A stretch of 64,000 nucleotides of DNA from Streptomyces sp. NRRL S-31 (GCF_000718775.1 NZ_JOCB01000034.1:1-64000), one strand, 5' to 3'. Counted from the first letter of the stretch, positions 17,401 to 26,162 are shown. The notes: generated by a model not told the origin, from the sequence alone. Translations and numbers: made by a program.

Positions 17401-18002
17401 GCCTCCACCTCCGTGCTCTTGCGGACGAGTTCGGCCTTGCGCTGCCACAGCGCCTGGACCGTGGGGCGGGGCGACTCGGCGACGTCGGCGAGCGCGCGGA
17501 CGGTCAGTTCCGCGTCCCGGGAGTCGATCGGGCCCATCTCGCGCAGGGGCCGGGTGATCTCCAGCTGGATGCCGTTGGGGTCGTCGAAGTAGATGGACTC
17601 GATGAGTTCGTGGGCGAGCGGACGGGTGACCCGCACCCCGTGCGCCTTCAGGCGCGTCCGCCAGGCGAGGAGTTCCTCCTCGGTGTCGACATGGAAGGCG
17701 AGGTGCCGGGAGCGGTGCATGAGGTCGCTGGGGGCGTCCTCCTCCGGCAGGCCGAAGTAGTAGAAGAACGCGATGCGGTTGCCCGCGCCCATGTCGAAGA
17801 AGAAGTGGACGAAGTCCGGGTAGTCCTCGGTGACCCAGCCGGTCGCGGTGATCGCGTGCACCAGCGGCATGCCGAGGGCGCCGGTGTAGAAGTCGACGGT
17901 GGCGCGGGGTTTCCAGGTGACGAAGGCGAGGTGGTCGACCCCGTCGACGTGCAGGCCCGACTGGCCGGCCGGGGGCCGGGCGGACGGTGGTGCGGTTGCC
18001 AT
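17397..18002 (-). CDS. VOC-superfamily (glyoxalase/extradiol dioxygenase-like) protein
   Basis: A 201-aa protein with two beta-alpha-beta-beta-beta modules of the vicinal oxygen chelate fold. The first begins VDGVDHLAFVTWKPRATVDF (His near residue 24), the second RSRHLAFHVDTEEELLAW; the C-terminal strand YFDDPNGIQLEI supplies the Glu ligand. His, His and Glu in these positions fit a divalent metal site. It is the first gene of the coupled VOC / 84-aa / FAD hydroxylase unit. Ring cleavage or isomerisation of a hydroxylated aromatic is a reasonable role; lactoylglutathione-type isomerase or resistance protein are alternatives. Confidence 0.85.
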   Translation of the reverse strand: MATAPPSARPPAGQSGLHVDGVDHLAFVTWKPRATVDFYTGALGMPLVHAITATGWVTEDYPDFVHFFFDMGAGNRIAFFYYFGLPEEDAPSDLMHRSRHLAFHVDTEEELLAWRTRLKAHGVRVTRPLAHELIESIYFDDPNGIQLEITRPLREMGPIDSRDAELTVRALADVAESPRPTVQALWQRKAELVRKSTEVEA

Positions 18003-18093
18003 TGCTCCTCCTGGGGTTGGGGCAGGACGGCAGGGCGCTGCACGTCGGGACGGGGTCGGTCACGGCCGCTGTCCACGCACGCGGTGCGTGCGG

Positions 18094-19503
18094 TCAGGCG
18101 GCGGTACGCCCCCGCAGTCCCGTCACGGCGACGAGCGCGCCGAAGAGCAGGGCCACGCCGCCGACGACCAGCGCCCAACGGGTGCCGTCGGCGTTGGTCG
18201 AGGACAGGTTGAGGACCACACCGAGGACGGCGACGCCGAGCGACGCGCCGATCTGGCGGGCGGAGTTGAGCGCGCCGGAGCCAATGCCGGCCAGCTCGGT
18301 GGGTACGGAGCTGACCGTGCCGGCGACGAGCGCGGGCAGGGCGAAGGAGACACCGAAGCCGAAGGCGAGCAGGCCGACCACGGTGGCCGTCAGCGCCAGG
18401 GCGTCGTTCCCGGTGAACGGCGCCTGGAGCAGCGCGCCGACGCCCATGAGCAGGAAGCCGGTGGTGGCGGGCCGGCGCGGGCCGATCCGGCCGACCAGGC
18501 GTCCGGTGTAGATGGGGTTGAAGGCGGTGGGCAGGGTCAGCGGCAGGAAGGCCAGGCCGGCGCTGAAGGAGGAGTAGCCGCGGCTCTCCTGGAAGTACAG
18601 CGACAGCACGAACAGCAGGCCCGACAGGCCGAAGTTGGCGAGCAGACCGGCGCCCAGCGCGGAGGAGAAGCCGCGGCTGCGGAACATGCGCAGCGGCAGC
18701 ATCGCCGCGTCGCCGGCGCGGGACTCCGCGACGAGGAACACCGCCGCCGCGACGAGGGTCACGACGAGGGCGCCCACCACCAGGCCGGCGCCCCAGCCCT
18801 TGTCCGGGCCCTCGATCAGGGCGTAGACCAGGGCGCCCAGGGCGACGACCGCGCTGAGCTGGCCGGTGACGTCGAGGCCGCTGCGCTGCTTGCGGACGGT
18901 CTCGGGGGCCAGCCGCACCGTGATGACGAGGCTGACCAGGGCGAGCGGCACGTTGACCAGGAAGATGGCCCGCCAGCCCACCGAGTCGGTGAGCGCGCCG
19001 CCGACCAGCGGTCCGGCGGCGAGGGCCGCGCCGGTGATCGCCGCCCAGTTGCCCACGGCGCGGGCCCGGTCGGCGGGGTTGGTGTAGGCGTTGGTGATCA
19101 CGGCGAGGGAGGCCGGCAGCAGCAGCGCGCCGGCGACGCCGAGCGCCAGGCGCAGCACGACCAGCGCCTCCAGCGTGGTCGCGGCGGCGGAGATGCCGGA
19201 GAGCACGCCGAAGGTGACGAGACCCCAGATGAAGATGCGGCGGCCGCCGTAGCGGTCGGACAGCCAGCCGGCGGTGAGCAGCAGGGCGGCGAACGTGATG
19301 GTGTAGCCGTTGGTGACCCATTGCAGACCGCTGAGCCCGACGTTGAGGTCACTGGAGATGGCGGGCAGCGCCACCGAGACGATCGTCATGTCCAGCAGGA
19401 CCATGAAGTAGCCGAGCGAGAGGCCGATCAGCAAGGTCCGGGAGGGCTTGTCGGTTCGTGCCGGTGCGACGGAAGCCCGTTGCGGTTCCGCCTGCGTCGA
19501 CAT
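18094..19503 (-). CDS. MFS exporter, DHA2 family
   Basis: A 469-aa membrane protein with about 14 hydrophobic segments, motif A (GWLSDRYGGRRIF, near residue 75) and motif C (AALAAGPLVGGAL, near 150). ATG 19503 is preceded by GAAGGAG at the right distance. It is divergent from the LysR gene at 19672, whose promoter region carries a perfect 15-base LysR box. This is the classical arrangement of a LysR-controlled exporter, here probably for the product of the 20610-27568 genes. Confidence 0.92.
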   Translation of the reverse strand: MSTQAEPQRASVAPARTDKPSRTLLIGLSLGYFMVLLDMTIVSVALPAISSDLNVGLSGLQWVTNGYTITFAALLLTAGWLSDRYGGRRIFIWGLVTFGVLSGISAAATTLEALVVLRLALGVAGALLLPASLAVITNAYTNPADRARAVGNWAAITGAALAAGPLVGGALTDSVGWRAIFLVNVPLALVSLVITVRLAPETVRKQRSGLDVTGQLSAVVALGALVYALIEGPDKGWGAGLVVGALVVTLVAAAVFLVAESRAGDAAMLPLRMFRSRGFSSALGAGLLANFGLSGLLFVLSLYFQESRGYSSFSAGLAFLPLTLPTAFNPIYTGRLVGRIGPRRPATTGFLLMGVGALLQAPFTGNDALALTATVVGLLAFGFGVSFALPALVAGTVSSVPTELAGIGSGALNSARQIGASLGVAVLGVVLNLSSTNADGTRWALVVGGVALLFGALVAVTGLRGRTAA

Positions 19504-19631
19504 GTGCGCTCCTTCGTTTCGATTTCGGGAATTCGCCGTGACATCCCATGAGTTGGGAGCGGCACCCACCATTCAAGCGGACCGGAATGGGCAATTGTCG
19601 CTGGTGACGGCGGGAATGCCCTATGGGTAAC

Positions 19632-19646
19632 ATCGGCTCAGCCGAT
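19632..19646 (+). promoter_or_regulatory. LysR-type T-N11-A operator, ATCGG-N5-CCGAT
   Basis: ATCGGCTCAGCCGAT is a perfect 15-base palindrome around one base, lying 26 bases before the LysR start and within the divergent MFS promoter region. The same ATCGG-N5-CCGAT pattern recurs in the biosynthetic intergenic region at 22638, 22660 (one mismatch) and 22800, which strongly suggests one regulator. Confidence 0.7.
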
Positions 19647-19671
19647 AGTTCAGCAAGGGGGGAGCCGGGCC

Positions 19672-20547
19672 GTGGAGTTACGACATCTTCGGACGTTCGA
19701 AACGGTCGCCAGGACGCTCAGCGTCACTCAGGCGGCGAAGGAGTTGCACTACGCGCAGTCCAGCGTCAGTGACCAGATCCAGGCGCTGGAGCGCGACCTG
19801 GGTGTGGAGCTGCTGGACCGCTCGCAGCGGCGGGTGCGGCTGACGCCGCAGGGGAAGGTGCTGTCGGAGTACACCGAACGCATCCTCAAGCTGCTGGAGG
19901 AGGCGCGCTGGGCGGTGGCCCGGCCGGGTTCGGAGGTGGCGGTCGGCGCGCTGGAGACGGTGGGGCTGAACCTGCTGCCCGGGGTGCTCTCGCGCTACCG
20001 GTCGCTGTATCCGGAGGCGCGGGTGCGGGTGACCCAGGACAACCGCGGAGAGCTGTACCGGGCGGTGCGCCGGGGCGACCTGGACGTGTGCCTGACCTTC
20101 GGCGATCCGCCGGCGGACGCCGGTCTGCGAGCCGAGACGCTCGCGGAGGAGCCCCTGGTGGTCATCGTCCCGCCGGAGCATCCGCTGGCCGAACGCGGCC
20201 GGGCGCCGCTCGCGGACCTGTCCCGGGAGCCGTTTCTGGCCACCGAACGGGGGTGCGGCTTCCGGGAGATGTACGACGGCGTCTTCGCGGCGCCGGTCGC
20301 CAAGGAGCCGGTCGCCCAGGTGTCGAGCATCGGCACACTGGGGGCGTGCGTCGCGGCCGGCATGGGCTGCGCGCTGCTGCCGGCGCTCGCGGTGCGCGCC
20401 CAGGCCGAGCGGCGGGAGGTGGCCGTGGTCCGCGTCGAGGACGCCGACCTGCGGACACCGGTCACGATGACGTGGCTGGACCGCAACTCCACCAACCCGA
20501 ACCTGATCGGGTTGCAGACGGTGCTGCGCAAGCAGCTCGGCGGCTGA
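19672..20547 (+). CDS. LysR-family regulator of the biosynthetic locus
   Basis: A 291-aa full-length LysR protein. Residues 1-60 are the winged helix-turn-helix (LRTFETVARTLSVTQAAKEL and YAQSSVSDQIQALERDLGVE). The periplasmic-binding-like effector domain follows, with VAVGALETVGLNLLPGVLSR and GCALLPALAVRAQ. GTG 19672 follows AAGGGGGGAG. Its own promoter and the promoter region between the AMP-ligase and the 268-aa gene share the ATCGG-N5-CCGAT boxes, so autoregulation plus control of the locus is likely. Confidence 0.92.
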   Translation: MELRHLRTFETVARTLSVTQAAKELHYAQSSVSDQIQALERDLGVELLDRSQRRVRLTPQGKVLSEYTERILKLLEEARWAVARPGSEVAVGALETVGLNLLPGVLSRYRSLYPEARVRVTQDNRGELYRAVRRGDLDVCLTFGDPPADAGLRAETLAEEPLVVIVPPEHPLAERGRAPLADLSREPFLATERGCGFREMYDGVFAAPVAKEPVAQVSSIGTLGACVAAGMGCALLPALAVRAQAERREVAVVRVEDADLRTPVTMTWLDRNSTNPNLIGLQTVLRKQLGG

Positions 20548-20609
20548 GGCCGTCCCGTCAAGGGGCCGCGGGGCCGGGTGCCTCGCGGTGAGCGGGTGTC
20601 CGACCGGGC

Positions 20610-22439
20610 TCATCGTGCGGTCTCCGGTACGGGCCGGGAGGCTCCGCGCCGGGGCGGCTCGGGGAGCGGGGGCAGCGGGATCGTATGCAGCCGGGCGCGG
20701 GCGATCTTGCCGGTGACCGTGGTCGGGAGGCGGTCGACGAGCACCAGTTGCTCGGGCAGCTTGTAGGTCGCCAGCCCCTTGCGGATCAGGTGCCCGGTCA
20801 CGTCCTCAAGGGTGAGGTGCGTGCCCCGGCGCAGCGCGGCCAGCAGACAGGAGCGCTGGCCGAGCCGGGGGTCGGGCCGCCCCACGACGGCGTGCTGGGC
20901 GAGCTGCGGGAGGTCGTCGAGGAGTTCCTCGACCTCCAGCGCGCTGAACTTCAGCCCGCCGCGGTTGAGGAGTTCGTCGGCGCGGCCCCGGTAGTGGACG
21001 GAGCCGTCCGGGCCGAGCGCGGCCAGGTCGCCGGTGCGCAGCCAGCCGTCGGGGGTGAGGGCGGCGGCGGTCCGCTCGGGGGCCCGGTAGTAGCCGTCGA
21101 ACATGTAGGGGCTGCGGTATTGCAGTTCGCCGGTCGCGCCCTCGGCCGCCGGGCCGCCGTCCGGGGCCAGTACCCGCACCCGCGCGCCGGATGCCGGGCG
21201 GCCGATGGTGGCCGTGGCCCCGGGCGGGTCGTCCGGCCGGGTGTAGGTGCCGGCGCCGACCTCGGTCATCCCCCACTGGACGACGAGCCGCGCGCGCAGC
21301 CGTCGCCGTACTGCGTCGGCGAGTTCGCGCGGGACGGGCGCGCCGCCGGTGCGTACCTCGCGCAGGCGCGGGGCCGGCGGGGCGGTGGCCTCGGCCGACG
21401 GGATGGTGGTGGCTCCGGCCGGCGGGATGGGGGCCTCGGCTGGGATGGCGACGGCTTCGGCCGGCGGGGCCATGGCTCCGGCGGGTGGGGCGGTGGTGGC
21501 CTCGGCCGGCAGGGCGAGCAGGTCGCGTAGTTGGGCGGGTACGGCGAACGCCGTGGTCGCCGAGGTGGCGGCGAGGGCGCGGGCGAACCGGTGCGCGTCC
21601 CAGCCGTCGAACAGGCCGACGGCTCCGCCGGTCACCAGGGCGAGGTGCACCGACAGCATCCCGAAGGCGTGGCTGAGGGGGCTCGCGGAGACGATGGTGT
21701 CCCCCGCTCCGAATCCCCCGTCGGCCGCGACGGCGGCGGCGTTGCCGAGCAGCCCGGCGTGGCTGTGGACGCACAGCTTGGGCCGGGCCGAGGTGGTCCC
21801 GGAGGAGGCGAGGAGCAGCAGGGGCGTACGGGGGTCCGCGGGCGGGGACGGCAGCCGGTCGGTCGGTGCCGTCCGTGGTGACTGTGGTGTCTGTGCCGTC
21901 TGTGCCGACTGTGGTGTCGGTGCGGCCGGTGGATCGAAAAGCTCGGCGAGTTCGGGCAGGCCACCGGCAGGGCGCCCGGGATCGGTGGGTGCTCCGGCCG
22001 TGCTCACCCACAGGTGCCGCAGGGACGGGCACCGCTCGGACAGGGTGACGATCTCGCCGGTCCGGTCATGGCCCCGGTGGAAGGCCCGGATGGCCAGCCC
22101 GCTCGCGCCGGACTGCTCGATCAGGGCCTGGGTCTCGCGGGTGCCGTAGGCGGAGTGCAGCGGCAGGAGCAGTACGCCGAGCCGGGCGGTGGCCGCGTGC
22201 AGCACCACCAGCTCCCAGGAGTTGGGGAGTTGGGCCGCCAGGACGTCGCCGGTCGTGAAGCCGCGGCGGTGCAGGGCGCCGGCGGTCCGTTCGGCCTGGC
22301 GCAGGCAGTCCCGCCAGGTCCGCCAGTGACCACCGTCCCACAGGGCCGGTTCCGCGCGGGTGGCGGCGGCCAGTTCCAGCGCCTCGCAGAACGTGCGGGG
22401 CGGCGTCGGGGAATCCGGGGAATGTGCGGGGGCGTTCAC
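20610..22439 (-). CDS. AMP-dependent acyl/aryl-CoA ligase with Pro/Ala-rich insertions
   Basis: A 609-aa adenylate-forming enzyme. The ATP loop is SSGTTSARPK (near residue 215), then QWGMTEVGAG (near 395), DGWLRTGDLA and GRADELLNRGGLKFSALEVE, and the catalytic lysine is in TTVTGKIAR near the C-terminus. It resembles benzoate/fatty acid CoA ligases and should activate a carboxylic acid as acyl-AMP and CoA ester. Two low-complexity insertions are odd: a Pro/Thr/Gln-rich loop at about 170-203 and an Ala/Pro-rich degenerate repeat at about 310-357, between two core strands. GTG 22439 is fixed by GGAGG seven bases upstream. No carrier-protein or condensation enzyme is nearby. Confidence 0.88.
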   Translation of the reverse strand: MNAPAHSPDSPTPPRTFCEALELAAATRAEPALWDGGHWRTWRDCLRQAERTAGALHRRGFTTGDVLAAQLPNSWELVVLHAATARLGVLLLPLHSAYGTRETQALIEQSGASGLAIRAFHRGHDRTGEIVTLSERCPSLRHLWVSTAGAPTDPGRPAGGLPELAELFDPPAAPTPQSAQTAQTPQSPRTAPTDRLPSPPADPRTPLLLLASSGTTSARPKLCVHSHAGLLGNAAAVAADGGFGAGDTIVSASPLSHAFGMLSVHLALVTGGAVGLFDGWDAHRFARALAATSATTAFAVPAQLRDLLALPAEATTAPPAGAMAPPAEAVAIPAEAPIPPAGATTIPSAEATAPPAPRLREVRTGGAPVPRELADAVRRRLRARLVVQWGMTEVGAGTYTRPDDPPGATATIGRPASGARVRVLAPDGGPAAEGATGELQYRSPYMFDGYYRAPERTAAALTPDGWLRTGDLAALGPDGSVHYRGRADELLNRGGLKFSALEVEELLDDLPQLAQHAVVGRPDPRLGQRSCLLAALRRGTHLTLEDVTGHLIRKGLATYKLPEQLVLVDRLPTTVTGKIARARLHTIPLPPLPEPPRRGASRPVPETAR

Positions 22440-22637
22440 GAAGAAACCTCCGTTCGCGGCAGCGGAACCGCCGCTGCTCGCCGACACCGGATTCTGCGGG
22501 GCGACGGAATTCCCCGTCCAGCGGGAGCCGATAAGGAAATCTGATCCGGCGGACGCGGAAGCGGACGATAAGGAAGCTCTATGAAGGCGGTCCACGGCGG
22601 GTTCCGGGAGGCTTTTCCCACGCCTTCGACCCCGAGC

Positions 22638-22674
22638 ATCGGCCGCTCCGATGAGACTCATCGGCACAGCCGAA
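22638..22674 (+). promoter_or_regulatory. Paired LysR boxes, copy 1
   Basis: ATCGGCCGCTCCGAT (22638-22652) and ATCGGCACAGCCGAA (22660-22674) follow the ATCGG-N5-CCGAT pattern, the second with one mismatch. They are spaced 22 bases start to start, two helical turns, as for LysR recognition and activation sites. Bridging them is the perfect 17-base palindrome CCGATGAGACTCATCGG (22648-22664). Confidence 0.68.
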
Positions 22675-22799
22675 TCCCGCCCGGCTGCGGCATTGCCCGT
22701 ATCACCGTCATACACCGGCGAGCGACCGGTAAGGAATCTCAATAGAGGACTGCCGTAATCCACTTCCCGAAGAGGCCGGAACCTGCGTCGAAGAGGATG

Positions 22800-22836
22800 A
22801 TCGGCTCCTCCGATGAGGGTCATCGAGAAGGGCGAA
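22800..22836 (+). promoter_or_regulatory. Paired LysR boxes, copy 2
   Basis: ATCGGCTCCTCCGAT (22800-22814) and the weaker ATCGAGAAGGGCGAA (22822-22836) repeat the geometry of copy 1, again exactly 22 bases apart. The bridging dyad is CGATGA-GGG-TCATCG. This copy lies about 150-185 bases upstream of the 268-aa gene and would serve the plus-strand operon. Confidence 0.65.
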
Positions 22837-22983
22837 CATCTGCTGTTCCCGCTGGTCAGAGCGGTGGGTGAGCGGACTCGGGCGGCTTTTCGGGCGGTAC
22901 GGAACAGCCACCGGCCAAGATGCTCTTGCCCCGCGACTGATGAGCGACACAGAATTTCGACGACCCAGCGGCAGGAGGTATCG

Positions 22984-23790
22984 ATGCCCCTCGTCCACCC
23001 CTCCGGAGAAACCCATGAAATACCGTTTCCGCCTGGCGTTTCCGCCATGGTGGAAGCATTTTCCGAGGATGATCGGCGCAGACTCGACGACACGATCCGG
23101 GACGCCCGTTACGCGTCCACCGCACCGGCGGCCACCCTTCTTACGCCGGTTCCCCCGCTCGGTACGGCGGTATCCCTGGTGGAACGGGACTGCGTGTTCG
23201 ACCACTGCGCCGTACTGCTCTTCCCGAGCACACTCGCGGCGGGGCTCAGGGACTTGGCGCGGGCCGGTCTCGCACCCCTGCCGACCGTGCCGAGCACGGT
23301 GGTGCGGGGCCGGCTGAGCGAACGCCACGGGCTGGACCCGGACCGGTGCGAGGTGCACATCACCCGGCTCCGCCTGGATCTGCCGGACGGACGGCGGCAC
23401 CCCGCGGTCGAGGTGTTCCTCTTCCCGCGCGACAGTCCCGCGTTCGAGGGGCGGATCGAGGTGTCCGAGGCGGCGCACGGCTTCGAGAACCACACCGCGT
23501 TCGTCCTGCGCCGCCCCGCACCACCGCTGCTGCGAGACCTGGTCACCGCCTGGCACACGGAGGCCGGACTGCTGTGGGAGGGGGGCGGCCACAACCCGCA
23601 CGAGGGCGGACCGGGCGGTTCGACCGTCCTGTACTTCGTCCGTGACGGCGCACGGCCCGCCGGCCGCCGCCGGTTCGAACTGCACTGCCCCGGCGATCTG
23701 CGCCAGGTCGCCGCCGGGCTGCCGCGGCAGGACGACGCCGTCCGCCGCGCGTACGCCACCTGGCCCAGCCTGGCCCTCGCGGCCGTCTGA
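22984..23790 (+). CDS. 268-aa protein of unknown function
   Basis: I do not recognise the family. ATG 22984 is fixed by CAGGAGG five bases upstream. The protein is soluble, without signal or membrane segments. Several short strand-like blocks contain His or Glu (VFDHCAVLLFPS, CEVHITRLRLDL, HGFENHTAFVLRRP, RRFELHCPGDL), a pattern reminiscent of VOC-type or related beta-barrel metalloenzymes, but the module spacing is not clear enough to assign it. It is the first gene of the plus-strand operon with O-methyltransferase, DAHP synthase, ABM protein and AdoK-like kinase and is a strong candidate for the pathway-defining enzyme. Confidence 0.85.
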   Translation: MPLVHPSGETHEIPFPPGVSAMVEAFSEDDRRRLDDTIRDARYASTAPAATLLTPVPPLGTAVSLVERDCVFDHCAVLLFPSTLAAGLRDLARAGLAPLPTVPSTVVRGRLSERHGLDPDRCEVHITRLRLDLPDGRRHPAVEVFLFPRDSPAFEGRIEVSEAAHGFENHTAFVLRRPAPPLLRDLVTAWHTEAGLLWEGGGHNPHEGGPGGSTVLYFVRDGARPAGRRRFELHCPGDLRQVAAGLPRQDDAVRRAYATWPSLALAAV

Positions 23791-23986
23791 CCCGACCGCC
23801 CGAACCCCACCCCCCGGAGACCGGTGGCGGCCCCCGGCCGGCCACCACCCCGGACCCGCCGCGCCCGGCCCGCCGCCGGGGCAACGGCCCGGACCCGCCC
23901 CCGACCGTCCCGGGGCGGCGGCCCGGAACCGCCACGCACTCCGTCCCCGCCCGTGCCCGCGTCCCTACGACCACCGGGAGCAAACC

Positions 23987-24679
23987 GTGTTGCGGAACGA
24001 AACGCATCGGAACATCGCGCTCACCCCCGAGCTGCACGACTACCTGCTCACCGCGGGCAGGATGACCCCCGATCCGCTCCTCGCGGAGCTGGCGGAGCGC
24101 ACCCGCGCCCTCGTGCCCGACCAGGCGCACATGGTCGTCGCCCCCGAGGAGGCCGCGCTGCTGACCTTCCTGGTACGGCTGCTCGGCGCCCGCCGGGTGG
24201 TCGAGGTGGGCACCTTCACCGGCTCCTCCTCGCTCTGCCTGGCCCGCGGACTGCCGGCCGGCGGGTCGCTCATCACCTGCGACATCTCCGCCGAATGGAC
24301 CGCGACGGCACACGAGTTCTGGTCCCGCGCCGGCGTGGACGACCGGATCGAGCTGCGGCTCGGCCCGGCCGTGGAGACCCTGCGCGCCCTGCCCCGGGAA
24401 CCCCACCTGGACCTCGCCTTCATCGACGCCGACAAGCCCGGCTACATCGACTACTGGGAGGAGCTGGTGCCGCGGATGAAGCCCGGCGCCCTCCTGCTGG
24501 TCGACAACACGCTCTTCAACGGCGAGGTGGTCGACGAACTCCCCGGTGAGAAGGCGGCGGCCATCAAGGAGTTCAACGAGCACGCCCGCAAGGACGAGCG
24601 TGTCCAGCTGGTCCTGCTGCCGATGGCGGACGGTCTGACGCTGGCCCGGCGGCTGTCCGCCGGCGAGTCGCCGTTCTGA
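23987..24679 (+). CDS. SAM-dependent O-methyltransferase, CCoAOMT family
   Basis: A 230-aa class I methyltransferase of the caffeoyl-CoA/catechol type. VVEVGTFTGSSSLCLARGLP (near 65) is the SAM-binding motif I, LDLAFIDADKPGYIDYWEEL (near 142) carries the metal-binding Asp and the signature DADKxxY, and LLLVDNTLFNGEV holds the second Asp-Asn pair. These enzymes methylate one hydroxyl of a catechol with Mg2+. The GTG at 23987 is nine bases after GGGAG. About 200 bases of non-coding DNA separate it from the upstream gene. It implies a vicinal dihydroxy-aromatic intermediate. Confidence 0.9.
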   Translation: MLRNETHRNIALTPELHDYLLTAGRMTPDPLLAELAERTRALVPDQAHMVVAPEEAALLTFLVRLLGARRVVEVGTFTGSSSLCLARGLPAGGSLITCDISAEWTATAHEFWSRAGVDDRIELRLGPAVETLRALPREPHLDLAFIDADKPGYIDYWEELVPRMKPGALLLVDNTLFNGEVVDELPGEKAAAIKEFNEHARKDERVQLVLLPMADGLTLARRLSAGESPF

Positions 24680-24737
24680 TGGCCGGGCCGCCGCAGCGCC
24701 CGCCCCACCATCCGCGCCGACCGGCAGGAGGACGACC

Positions 24738-26096
24738 GTGACGGGGCTGACCCACCCCGCGACCCACCCCGGGACACCACCCGGAGCACACCCCGGAACA
24801 CCTTCCGGCGCACGCCCCGCGCCCCACCCCGGAGCCCACTCCGCGATCCATCCCGGATACCCGGCGCACACCGTGACCGCGGAGTACCCCCTCGCCGACC
24901 TCGACGAGGACTTCCCGCGCGATCTGGGCACCGCCGAACAGCAGCCGCCCTGGGACGACCCCGTCCAGGTCGCGGCGGCCCGCGCCGAACTGGCCCGGCT
25001 GCCCGGTCTGGTCGGCGGGGAGGAGGTCCGGCTGCTGCGGACCCTGCTCGCCGAGGCGGCGACCGGCCACTGCCTGGTGATCCAGGCCGGCGACTGCGCC
25101 GAGGACCCCGCGGAGTGCGCGCCCTCGGCGGTCCTGCGCAAGGCCGGACTGCTGGACGCCCTGGCCGGTGTGATGGTGGCGGGCACGGGGAAGCCCGTGG
25201 TGCGCATCGGCCGGATCGCCGGCCAGTTCGCCAAACCGCGCAGCGCCCCCACCGAGACCGTCGGCGGGCTGGAACTCCCGGTCTACCGGGGTCACCTGGT
25301 CAACGGCCCGGAGCCGACGCCGGCCGCCCGCCGCCCCGACCCGCGGCGCATGCTGGACTGCTACTACGCCGCCCACCGCGCCGTGACCTATCTGCGCCAG
25401 CGCACCAGCGACTGGGCCCTGCCCACCGGCGCCCCGGTGTGGACCAGCCACGAGGCGCTGGTCTTCGACTACGAGCTGCCGTTGCTGCGGCGGACCGCGG
25501 CCGGGGACATCCTGCTGGCCTCCACGCACCTGCCGTGGATCGGCGAGCGGACCCGGCAGCCGGACGGACCGCACGCGCTGATGCTGGCGCAGGTGAGCAA
25601 CCCGGTGGCGGTGAAGATCGGCCCGACGACCCGGCCGGAGGAACTGCTCGCCCTGTGCGCCCGGCTGGACCCGGGCCGCGAGCCGGGCCGGCTCACCCTG
25701 ATCGCGCGGATGGGCGCGGATGCCGTCGGCGACGCGCTGGAACCGCTGGTGCGCACCGTGCGCGAGGCCGGCCACCCGGTGGCGTGGCTGTGCGACCCGA
25801 TGCACGGCAACACCGTCAAGTCGCCGTCGGGCGCCAAGGTCCGCTCGGTGCGCACGGTGGTCGAGGAGGTGCGCACCTTCCTGGCGGTGGTCGCGCGGGC
25901 CGGCGGGACGCCCGCCGGACTGCACCTGGAGACCACGCCGTACGACGTCGACGAGTGCGTCTGGGGCGACCCGGCCGAGTACGACCTCGTCGCGGACCGG
26001 GCCGCCGGCCCGGTGTCCCATTGCGACCCCCGCCTCAACCCCGCCCAGGCGGTGGAGGTGGCCCGGGCGTGGACCGACCCGGGTGAAGCCCCGTGA
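24738..26096 (+). CDS. Class II DAHP synthase (plant/PhzC type)
   Basis: A 452-aa 3-deoxy-D-arabino-heptulosonate-7-phosphate synthase, which joins PEP and erythrose 4-phosphate as the first shikimate step. Class II marks: QAGDCAEDPAE (near 118), RIGRIAGQFAKPRSAPTE (near 155), THEALVFDYE (near 235), CDPMHGNT (near 353). The first 45 residues are an unusual His/Pro/Gly-rich tract made of degenerate HPG(T/A) repeats, absent from housekeeping copies. GTG 24738 follows CAGGAGG. A second, pathway-dedicated DAHP synthase in a biosynthetic locus normally raises aromatic precursor supply, so the product is probably shikimate-derived. Confidence 0.9.
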   Translation: MTGLTHPATHPGTPPGAHPGTPSGARPAPHPGAHSAIHPGYPAHTVTAEYPLADLDEDFPRDLGTAEQQPPWDDPVQVAAARAELARLPGLVGGEEVRLLRTLLAEAATGHCLVIQAGDCAEDPAECAPSAVLRKAGLLDALAGVMVAGTGKPVVRIGRIAGQFAKPRSAPTETVGGLELPVYRGHLVNGPEPTPAARRPDPRRMLDCYYAAHRAVTYLRQRTSDWALPTGAPVWTSHEALVFDYELPLLRRTAAGDILLASTHLPWIGERTRQPDGPHALMLAQVSNPVAVKIGPTTRPEELLALCARLDPGREPGRLTLIARMGADAVGDALEPLVRTVREAGHPVAWLCDPMHGNTVKSPSGAKVRSVRTVVEEVRTFLAVVARAGGTPAGLHLETTPYDVDECVWGDPAEYDLVADRAAGPVSHCDPRLNPAQAVEVARAWTDPGEAP

Positions 26097-26162
26097 CCCG
26101 ATGCCCGTGAACCCGATTCCCGTGCACCGATTCCTGTGAACCCGATGAGAAGGGAACGAACC

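Larger units (their letters stand above)
22440..22983 (+). other. 544-base divergent control region with a duplicated module
   Basis: No gene is supported. It separates the AMP-ligase (minus) from the operon starting at 22984 (plus). Three GATAAGGAA-like elements lie at 22530, 22567 and 22728 (the last GGTAAGGAA). The second and third are each followed 79-80 bases later by CTCCGATGAG-N2-TCATCG, so a module of about 100 bases is present twice in the same orientation, one copy nearer each gene. Confidence 0.7.

Noticed and set aside
23791..23986. Continuation of coding sequence between the 268-aa gene and the methyltransferase gene
   Set aside because: The 196 bases translate only to Pro/Arg-rich strings in every frame and contain no start with a ribosome-binding site until 23987.
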